From: Chromera velia
Taxonomy: Eukaryota; Sar; Chromeraceae
DNA length: 22,299 nt
Reading direction: 5' to 3'
Assembly: GCA_018398765.1 (NCBI GenBank)
Contig: JAHBMJ010002142.1
Span: 1 to 22,299 of the forward strand
The position numbers and the translations under genes were made by a program. This document shows, piece by piece, positions 8,659 through 17,923 of the stretch (position 1 is the stretch's first letter; each line of letters starts with the position of its first letter). The notes beneath the pieces are model-generated. The model worked only from the letters and a program-made list of their open reading frames with translations. It was not told the DNA's origin and did not search any database.

Positions 8659-11600
8659 ATGTCCGAGTTGAAGCCGCCAGTCTCTGACACAGTTTTTGCC
8701 CATCCAGACTTTTTGGAGGCTCTTAACGCCGGGGTCGCTGCAGAGGCTCGTACACCGATTCGAATTAGCACTCCGGGGCCTGGAGATGAAGACGTACAGG
8801 CGCAACTGGAAAAGGTCCGTGTTCCTTTCTTGGTACAGTAAGACTGTCGAGCGAATTTTTCGTTGGACATTGAGCTGTCTCTCACAGGTGAAGTTTATCT
8901 TCTGACTCTTCTTGCAGGTGCACCACGAGAGACTCAAAAAGTTGAGGGAAAAGCTGGGATTGCTTCCGGTAAGTCTTCTCGAAAACCGTGCGATGAGCAA
9001 GAACATGCAGCCCTGTTCCGCATCTTCGCGTCTGCGGGGCACATCTGCTTTCGTTGCTTTCGCGTTCATTGTGCGCTCGGTCTGAATTTGCCCTCATTCC
9101 CTTCTTGTGATGGTGAACGTGTAGGAAAGACACCCTGAAGCCCTTGACTTGTCTCCCTCGTTCGTTCAATGACTTTTCCCTTTCTCCCTGCAGGATGCCG
9201 TGGATGCAGGACCCTGCAGGTCTTGCAAGAACCCCATTCCCCTGGAGGCTCTTCTTCTTCAGTGGGACGCATCCCCGACTTTCCTCCAGAAGGTCACGCC
9301 TCCGGAGAAGGACACGTCTGCGGAGAAGGACACGTCTGCGGAGAAGGACACGTCTACGGAGAAGGACACGTCTGCGGAGAAGGACACGTCTACGGAGAAG
9401 AACACGTCTACGGAACCACCAACCATACCCTCCTTCAAGGAGTTCGTCTGCTTTGGCTGTCGTCTGGCGACGCAGGTGGGCTTTGGAGGGGGGGGTGCAC
9501 TCTTGTATGGGGGTCTGCTGGTGTGTTGCGGTTGCTTCGGAGGTTCTGGATTTGGGTGCTCGAGTGCCATTTTCTTTTTGTCTTCCCCTTCCGCCGACTG
9601 GCCTCTCTCTTTATGCACGTCTTTGAAATCTCCGGCCTCCCTGTAGTGAGTGGATGGAGTCTGTGTGGTGCTTCTGCAGCTGTAATGTGGGAATCTGTCT
9701 CTTTGACTCTGTCCGTTTGCAGAATTTGAGTAGGCGGCTCGTCTTCTGCCACGGCGTCTGGCTGGCTTTGAAGGCCGAGAACTTTCGCTGGGTCCGCTTC
9801 CCTCTTGACCCTGTGGGACTTGAAAGTGGGTTGGTTTGTTTTGTCATTGCATGAGAGGGGGAGCGGGGAATGGGGGGGGGCAGAGATAGGAGGGGGGGTT
9901 TCTGTTCGTCCTAACCGACAGTGTGTATGTATCAGCACGTCTGTGCGTTTCATTCTTTCTCTGTCTGGCGTTGCCTGCCTCTGTTTCCGATTTCAAAACT
10001 GAAGATCAGGTGTCGTGACTCCCTTTGCGTATGCATGCAGAGACGGGAAGGGTGGAGGTCAGGTTCCTTCCCCTCTACATTTCTGAAGAAGACGCAAAGA
10101 AAGGCACTCCACTGGGTGGTCGGGAGAAAGACTTCAAAAAGCACCTCGTTCCCGTCGACTCCTGGTACAACTTCAACCCCTTCGAGTTCCGCGTGCACGC
10201 AGAGGTCGAGACGGGGGAACGGGACGCCGATGGGGAACCTCTGATGGTGAGTTGGTGGGGCCTCACATTTAGTCTGTGGCACTTTCCGTCTCTCGCTGGA
10301 TCGATACATTGAGGGGCAGACGAGAACATGTCACACAGCGCATGTATGAGTACGTCAACCCGAACGCTGCACGTTCAGGCTTTTGGGACGCTGACCTGCA
10401 GTGGGAGAAAAATGGGGACAGACAGATTGACTCCTGTTTGAAAGAGCTGTTTCTGTCTTTTCCTCATGCATCGTAAGTGACGTCAATCTGCTTGCAGGAG
10501 ATGGATCCGACTAGAGACTTCTGGATTCGGCAGAGGGCCCAAGCGGTACAGAGAGATGTGAGTGCCGAGCTAAGCTCCGAGGACGCGCAGCTGCAGATTG
10601 TCTCCAAGACCATGATCCCCCACTTCACCTGGAACCCCATTGCAAAGAAGAAGAGAGTGGACGCAGATGCAGGCGCACAGGGGCTCCCGGTAGAGGCTCC
10701 TCCCCAATTCTCCTTCAGAGGAGAGGACGATCAGAAGAAGGCGATGACGGAGAAGGACAGAGCTCTAGATGGCGAAAAGGCCGGGAAGATGACAGGTGGA
10801 GGGGGGGCTTTCTGGTCTGAAACTAGGGTCAGAGCTTGTCTGTGAGAAGAGATGCCCATACAGTGGGAGTCTCTTTGGGTGATCGAAAGTCACAGCTGCA
10901 AACATGAGCAGTATGTGCCCTCCCGTAACTTTTCTTTCTACACTTCTTTCTCTCCCGCATCTCCAGCATGGTCACTTTTCCTCGTCTCCTTTCCTGCCCC
11001 CGCTGCAGCGGTGTATTGTCAGCCCATTCCAAATTCTTTTTTCGTTTCGTGTGTGCACTTTCTTGTCTCTCCTTTCTAATGCTAGTTTCTCATGTCGTGC
11101 CTGCATTCAGGTTCAAAAGAAGGGCGAAAAGGCCGAGGAGAAGGGGAACCGTCGGAGAAGCCTGATGGTCTGTCTGTCCACTTCCTCCGTTTCTCAGCCT
11201 CCTTCTAGCTGGGTAAGAGAGACAGGTATGATTCTCTCGATCTTTCACTGTCCTCCTCTTTTTCTCCTCACCCTTGCAGTCCCTCACAGAGACACGTCTG
11301 CCTTATCTGTCGCCTTCCTCTTTCGTCTCCTCCCTCCCCATTGCTTCTGTTTCTGCCGCTTCTTCGTCACTTTCCTGTTTGGTTTCTGCTCACTCTTCTC
11401 TCTTGCCGGTCTTTCTCTCCTTTCTCGTCTCTTTCGCCTTCACGTCTGCTTTGTGTAGGCCTTGCGATCGGGGACGGTGTGCTCGCTTGGTGCATTTTGT
11501 GGATGCAGGTCGAGAAGAGAGACTCGGCGTACTCCTTCCTGGTTGTGGTGTGTGGGGTTGAGGAGCAGGAGCGCCCCCTTGAAGCAGTTGCCCGTCTGAT

Positions 11601-14489
11601 GGAGAAGTTCCTCGATAGGGGGGATGAGGAGAATTGGGCAACGGTCGGTTGCTTGGTCGTTCTGGTTGGTTGGTCCAGTGATTCAATCGGTCGGTTGGCC
11701 AGTCCGTCAGTGGCTGACTTCCGTTTTTCCTTTCCCCCTTCGCATTTGCGTTCGCCTCCGAGAGCATTCCCATTCGAACCATCAGAGATCCGCTCTGGAT
11801 TGCACCGATTGTCTCAATCGAAAGAACGGGAGGAAGAAAAGAAGCAGTTCGTTTGGCACATTCGGATTTACGCAGACGTGAACGTTGTGTCTGGAATGTT
11901 CTCTTTCTCATTTCTTTGCGTCTCCGGAGTCTGCAGTCAATTCGCCAACTGAGGGAAGAGTTCGAGGAAGAAAATGGGGTCGCGAGAACCAGGACATCGA
12001 GGAATCTGGAATCTCCTGTGCTCACAAAGAAATGCGGGTCAGTAGAGGGCAGTGCAGGTAGCGATGTGCCTTTCCCGTATCCGTACTTACGACTTCTGCG
12101 GATGTCTTTTGCTTTCAGAAGGACTTGTCCGGCGACTGGTGTTTTTTCTGCATTCCCTCCGGTTTTCTCTACAGAATTTCCCTTCCTTTGTTTCAGACGT
12201 GTCTGGTTCCTCTTCTGCAGGCACCCCGTTTGTCTGAATGGTCTCGTCGAGGGCTACGGTGCTGTTGGGTCGGTCAATGCTTTATTGGGTTCGGGTGACG
12301 GGAAAAAGTGAAAGGGGGGATGAAAGAGGAGGGAAGGGAACCTCGTAGGGGGGGTGGCTCTGTCGGTGTGGATGTATGTCTGTATATGCCTGGCTGCCAG
12401 TTTGTCTGTCCGCACCTGCATAAGATGAAGTAAAGAGCAAGCGGAAGGAGAAGAAAATTCTCATGTTTTTGTCCATGCCTCTCGCTTCGCCCATCCGTCT
12501 GTCTGTTTGTCTGTCTTGTATGCACGCAGCAGCAACTAGCGTGTGATTTTAGTATTCACATAAAATACCGCAGGGTGGTGCAGGGGTAAGGGACGTTTTG
12601 GTCTACAGTTTTGGGGGGCATCACCCGCATTGTCTGAATTGTCTTTGGATCTTTCTTCCGTTCTTCCTCTCTTCATTCCCTCGTTCCTTCCTTCGGCGTG
12701 GAAGCAGAGTGAAGCTTCATTCAACGACACCCGACGGACAAGTCCTGGAAAATTTGGAGGTCTACAATCCTTTGAGGGAGCGCGTTCGCACTGTGAAAGG
12801 GTGAGTCAGGCAGGAATGAGTGAGGTTGTTTTGGTTCCTTTTTGGGTGCGTCAATTCACTGTAAAGTCTCATGCAGGAGTCGGTCCCCTGTTGCCTCTTC
12901 TTTCTTGGTTCTTTCCTTCCTTTCTTCCTTCTTCTCTTCTTTTTTTTTACATTTTTCATTCCTTTCTTCCTTTCTTTCTTTGTTCCTTCCTTCCTTCCTT
13001 CCTTTCTTTCTTTCTTTCTTTCTTCCTTCCCTTTCTTTCTTTCTTTCTTTCTTTCTTCCTTCCTTCCTTCCTTGCTGCCTCCATTCCTTTTTTCCATTTT
13101 CTCAAAGTCTCAAGGGTTGATCCTTTGATCGCTGCTCTCTAACACACTCTTTCTCGTCATTGCACGGCTCTTTTCAGCTGTTGTTTCCCAGTTCGTGCTT
13201 CATTCGCGTGTCCTCTTGTTTTTGGTCCCCTCTTTTCGTGCGGCCTTCAATCGCATTGTCCCTTGAGAACGGGGCCAACATTCATTGATAAGCCCCTCCC
13301 CGCCCCCGGGCATTGCTGCAGGATGGTGAACAAGTGGACATGCACGAGGGAGGAGTGCTCCAATCCCGCGCGCCCGTGGGATCTCATGTTCGACCCTTTG
13401 ATGCTCTTCGCGATTCAGAGGGCCGAGGAGGTGAAGAAAGCAGCGGGGGAGACGGCTGTGAAGAAGAAGAAACAAGAGACTCAGGATGAGAGGGCATTGA
13501 ACTTCGCCAGACAGAAAGCAGAGGACGAGCACACCGCCAAAAAGGTCAGTGCGGCAGTTGTTCCTTCCTTCTGTTTCGAATCTTTGAAGAAAGGTTGACT
13601 TAATTTGTCTCCCTCTTCATCTGACCTGAGAGGAATCTCAGGTCGTGTTTTATCCTTCGCTTGTCCTGCGTGCATGGTGCAAAGATATCTGTACTTCTTT
13701 TCGATTCTTGTCTCTCTCTCTCTCTCTCTCTCTCCCTCTCTCTCTTTCATGCGTGTGAGTGCAGGTTGAGATCTGGTTCGATGGGCCAGGAGAGCGCACC
13801 ATCAGATGCTGTTTGCTGCCGATTGGAAAGGAGTTCTCGTTTGGGGACGTAGGGGGGGGGGAGACCACAGGAAAAGCGAAAGCGGCAGAGGCGAAAGAGA
13901 CGGGCGTCTCACCATCTGCAGAAGGCGCCGGGAGTTCCTCTTCCTCGTCTTCCTCTTCCAGTTCCTCTGTTGGAGGAGCTGCCGCAGCTGCGGCCCCCTC
14001 CTCGTGTGCTTCCATCTCTTTTTCTGCAGCCGCCATCCTGTCGTCTGTCGCTTCGGTTCCCGTCGCCCCGCCGCTTCCACAGAGAGCGAGGGGGGTAGAG
14101 AAGTCGAACGGCCGTTCAGGGACTTCGAGTGGAAGGACAGAGGAGACACAGAGCCTGTCAGTGAGCCTCAGCCTGTGGCACAAGCAGCGGCAGCAGCCCC
14201 CCAAAACTTCTTTGGCCTCAGCTCGGGACAGTCACGCCGTCCCCCGATGGTCTTCGGAGACGGGTCGGGCGTGCAGGGCGATGGTGAGGCTGCTGACGAT
14301 CCGGGTGCGGAGTCCGACGTGGACGCAATGTCCATTGTCGAGTCGGTCTATGCTTCTCCCTCTCCTTCTGAACAGGGGGAGGGGGAGGATAGGGAGGAGG
14401 AGCCGCAGATGGAGGGGGGAAGGGATGAGCAGGGTGTTAGAGGGAAGAAGCGGCCAGCCAGTGAGTCACCACCGAAAAAGAAAGACTAG
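8659..14489 (+). CDS. SIZ/PIAS-type SUMO E3 ligase-like protein (multi-exon)
   Basis: Proposed exons: 8659-8814, 8918-8968, 9194-9475, 9723-9825, 10041-10246, 10498-about 10827, 11111-11167, 11509-11643, 11937-12037, 12708-12800, 13322-13544, 13765-about 13935, about 14083-14489. Phases agree at every junction up to 13765. Members of this family transfer SUMO to nuclear targets. Resemblance to plant-type SIZ1: C-X2-C at residues 77/80 and C-X2-C with FVCFGCRL at 155/158 (PHD-like), then a PINIT-like stretch (VEVRFLPLYISEEDAKK; the 11167/11509 junction gives GNRRRSLM then VEKRDSAYSFLVVV), then VKLHSTTPDG, NKWTCTREEC and PWDLMFDPLMLFAI (SP-RING-like), then VEIWFDGPGERTIR. The tail is acidic and ends in a basic KKRPASESPPKKKD, a likely nuclear signal. 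The SP-RING Cys-X-His-X2-Cys segment was not located. The last frame change (frame 1 to 3 between about 13930 and 14083) is unresolved. Confidence 0.65.
9303..9410 (+). repeat. Coding 18-bp tandem repeat, six units (EKDTS[A/T])
   Basis: Six in-frame copies of CGGAGAAGGACACGTCTG with few changes (G/A at the last base, one GAC to AAC) encode a Glu-Lys-Asp-Thr-Ser-Ala/Thr repeat. The array sits between the two Cys pairs of the PHD-like finger of the SUMO-ligase-like protein. Being a multiple of three, it keeps the frame and is a likely site of length variation between strains. Confidence 0.95.
12885..13105. repeat. Pyrimidine-rich (CCTT)n/(CTTT)n tract in an intron
   Basis: Long runs of TTCC and TTTC units on the + strand, inside the 521-bp interval between exons ending at 12800 and starting at 13322. 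The Phe/Leu/Ser-rich and Lys/Arg/Glu-rich frames across it are artefacts of the repeat. Confidence 0.93.
13712..13748. repeat. (TC)n microsatellite at an intron 3' end
   Basis: About eighteen TC steps, once interrupted by CCC, just upstream of the TGCAG acceptor at 13760-13764. It may serve as an extended polypyrimidine tract for the exon that starts at 13765. Confidence 0.9.
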
Positions 14490-14974
14490 TACTAGTACAC
14501 TCTGGACTGTCAGCCTGAGTCCTAGCCTGACTCGGAGTTTGTTACAGTAAAATCTGCGTAAATCTGCGTCATTCTACCTCTAGATCCGACACTGATTCCG
14601 ACTCTAGATTTGAGATGGACAGTTATATCTAGAGTTATATGTGAGTGAAAATCGTGAGAAGTCTTCAAAAATTTACGAAGAAAATTATGTATTAATAATT
14701 TTTATTAATTTAAATTACCCTAATAAATTACAGGTAAAAATTCGGGTCAGGTTTAATTTTTTTTATATGTTAATTTAGCAAAATCCGAAGATGATTAAAT
14801 TAAAGTTTTATTTAAGTTTAATTCTAATTAAGTGAATTAAAAAGATCGTCTGAAAACTATAGATTTAAAACACTAGCTGTCTCTAAAGCTACTAAAAGCG
14901 GTTGAAAGACTCGGACCTGGAACGTAAAAATGGGCTAATAGCAACTGCGTATGATGATGCATGGTCGATGATGA
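14490..14974. other. AT-rich island downstream of the SUMO-ligase-like gene
   Basis: After the stop at 14487-14489 the composition drops sharply. By direct count 53 of 240 bases are G or C over 14641-14880 (22%), against roughly half in the rest of the window. It holds a short direct repeat AAATCTGCGT at about 14552-14572 and many AATTAA/TTTAATT words. No open frame, tRNA or clear terminal repeat was seen. It could be a 3' UTR with downstream spacer, a non-autonomous element, or inserted organellar DNA. Confidence 0.8.
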
Positions 14975-15261
14975 ATGTATGGCTGCAAATATACCAATCA
15001 ATGTGGTGGGACTAACTGTGGGAAATGCTGCCAATCTACTAAATTAAATCTAGTACAGGCCGAGTCATCATCATTCAAAGTTATCACTCTACAGCAGATT
15101 ATCGATCGATCATCATTTCACCCCCCCGCTCGAGGAAGAAGCGGACCGGCCAGCGGATTCGAAGAGGGGAACCTCTTTATCGCAATCGCTCACTGCAAAA
15201 GAGTGAAAAGAGAGAAGCACAACAGGCTGCATCAAATTCCTCTAACAGAACGTGACCCTGC

Positions 15262-15780
15262 ATGGGACTCGGGGCCGCGAACAAGAGACTTGGAGGCGGA
15301 GCGGCAACGGGAAAGATACAAAGAGAGGGGAATGATACAAAGGGACTGCCCGGGGACCGGACAAAGCAGAGGGCCTGCCACGGCAAGTTTAAAAAGGAAG
15401 ACCAGAAGCTTCTGGACATAGATGGGGAGCTTTTGGTGTTCAATGAAAAGAAGACCGACCACAGGGACACACGTTGGGTGTATCAACGGGTGGGCACAGA
15501 CCTTTTGTTTTCCTTTTCTTGGTACCTTCAGATGGTTGTCTTACACCTCCCACGTCGAATCTCTGCAGGCACTCCAAGAGAAATCACTGATTTCAAGCTG
15601 CTCAAAAGCGTTCAAACGAGCCCTCGATGCATCTTTTCGAGCAATTCCTTTCTTACTTGCATCTCTGCATGCAAGACACTATACCGGTCAAAGGCAGATG
15701 TTCAATCTCCAAGCATTTCACACACAACGTATTTTGAAGCCTTTTGTTGCACATCGGCAATCCGAAAAAAGCCTGTGACT
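15262..15780 (+). CDS. Uncertain two-exon open reading frame, product unknown
   Basis: An ATG at 15262 opens a frame that reads Gly/Lys-rich sequence and then a protein-like stretch, KLLDIDGELLVFNEKK followed by TRWVYQR, ending at a possible donor CGG|GTGGGC near 15490. A CTCTGCAG acceptor before about 15570 would join it in phase to a second block (ALQEKSLISSCSKAFKRAL) ending at a TGA near 15778. A second frame over 15100-15360 is also open and charged, so the real frame is unclear. No family is recognised. It may equally be spacer between two convergent genes. Confidence 0.22.
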
Positions 15781-15995
15781 GGCAAGTCTCTGGTGGGCCG
15801 AGCAGAAGGAGACTTGCTACTGAAAATGCATTCTGAGGGCGAGGGAAGAGGCCGCAAGGGATGCATACAGACTTTCTGCCCCTGAACAAGTCCTACCAAT
15901 ACTACGGAGAAGCTCTGGAGGTGACAGGAAGGTGTCAAACGAATCTGGAATTGCACTTTTGCAGCAAGCAAAGACACATACGGGAGCGCACTGAC

Positions 15996-17587
15996 CCCAG
16001 GCTGCTGCTGGTGGGGTTTCCTCTCCGGCTTCAAGTTGCCTGAATGTTCCTCCTCTTTGCTCTTATCGGCTTTGTCCTCCCTCACCTCCGTGGGTATGGG
16101 GATCTGCAGAGCAGAAGTGGGAAGAGAGGAAGACAGAGAGACGGAGGGGTGAGAAGAGACCGGGCACGTCACGAAGACATGAAGCCACACAAACCCGGAG
16201 AACCCATCCATCTTTTCTCCTGACTTTTGTGGTCAAACACATACAGTCAGACACAAACACACATGCAGACAGACGGACTATATGTTTCTTCTTCTCCCTT
16301 CTTTTTTTCATGTACATAACAGACGGACAGACTATATCGTCTTTTCTTTCCCTTTTTCTCCTTCTTCATTCTCTTCTGTTTCTTTCTTTCTTCTTTGGCC
16401 CGCTCTCTCAGTGGAAGGGTACCAGAGCTCCAGGCCTTAAGCGTACCCTGCGTCCCTTCTTTGGCCAGTGCAGGCTTCCCCCTTTGCACTTCCACATTCT
16501 TTCCATCTGGACGTGTTCGTTTCTTTTCTTCTCCTTTCGCTTACGAGGCAGCAACAGCAGCAGCAGCCAGGCCCCCCCAACCGCCAGCAACAGTAGCGCT
16601 TTTCTTTTTTTTTCTTTTTTCTGGGGTTCCCTTTCTCTTTTCTTTTCTTCTTCAGGGGTTCCCTTTATCGTTTTCCCTCGACGAAGACAATAGTAGCAAC
16701 GGAGCAGCCCCTCTCTTCTTGTTGGATCTCTTCTTTTGTCCCCCCGCCCAGATGGAAAGAATGCGTGTGCGCAAACAGACAGACAGACAGACAGACAGAG
16801 AGACAGAGCAACACAGGGTATGTTCCTTCCTCTTCCGTCATTCTCTTGATGCACACGACTGACTGACCGACCCACCGACAGAGAAAAAACGAAGAAAGAA
16901 GGAAGGAAGAAGCAAGCGAAGGAAAAATGGAAGGATGGAAGGAAGGGAGGAGAGCAGAGAAAGAAGGGCGGAAAGGGCGGTGCCCTTTCAAGATTCACCT
17001 TCCTGCTCCACGCTCGTCTCTCGCTCCCAAAAGCCTCTGCATCCTGCATCTCCTCCTCTGTCAAAGATGATGGGAGGGGACGCATCTCCCCCCTGTAGGT
17101 CTGCTGCTTGTTTCCTTTTCCTTTCCCCCCTCCTGTCTTCCCCTGATGGACAATTGTCCCTTCCCCCCCTCCGGCCGCTTTTTCTTTTTCTTTCGGGTCA
17201 TGGTACTCCGCATAGGGTCTCGTCCCCATCACCGGGAAGAGAGCGTCGTTCAGAAGAGACCTGATGTCCCACTCGTCCACGGCCCAGCTGTCCTCGCAAC
17301 ACTCCCTGACTTCCTGACGGTAGGCTGCCGGGTCCTTCTCGTACAGCTGTGCGGCCCTCGGGTTTGCAGGGGAGTCCGTGTTCGGAGCGTCTAGAAGGGA
17401 CTGCAGACAGGCAGGCAGGCAGACCGACAGGCAGGCAGACAGACAGACTGTATCGTCTTTTCTTCACTTCATTTTTTCAGACAGACAGGCAGGCAAGGAG
17501 GCAGGCACAAAGGTAGTTTGATCAGATGGGGGAGCAGTGGGATACACACAGACACACACATGCACGCGCACATCGACGCACGCACGG

Positions 17588-17623
<36 letters not shown>

Positions 17624-17722
17624 ACACACACACACACACACACACAGACACAATCACACACACACACACACAGACACAATCACACACACACACACACACA
17701 TACACACACACACACTCACACT

Positions 17723-17768
<46 letters not shown>

Positions 17769-17891
17769 CAGAGAGAAAAGAGAGAGAAAGAGAGAGAGAG
17801 TATGAGAGAGAGGGAGATCTGCCTCTCTGTTCGTCTGCCCTATGTACCTCTTCTGTCTGCTGTCTGTCAGTCTGTCTGTCTGTTTTTTATA

Positions 17892-17923
<32 letters not shown>

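Noticed and set aside
12762..13142. Long Phe/Leu/Ser-rich (+) and Lys/Glu/Arg-rich (-) open frames
   Set aside because: They are read through the CCTT/CTTT repeat; splice phase supports this interval as an intron.
13650..14204. Minus-strand 184-codon frame with Glu/Asp-rich stretch
   Set aside because: It is the antisense of a poly-Ser/Ala coding run of the + strand gene; the + strand has the splice phases and family resemblance.
14975..15060. Short Cys-rich peptide (CGGTNCGKCCQS)
   Set aside because: Looks like a knottin or metal-binding motif at first sight, but it has no signal peptide or repeat of spacing and sits in low-GC spacer.
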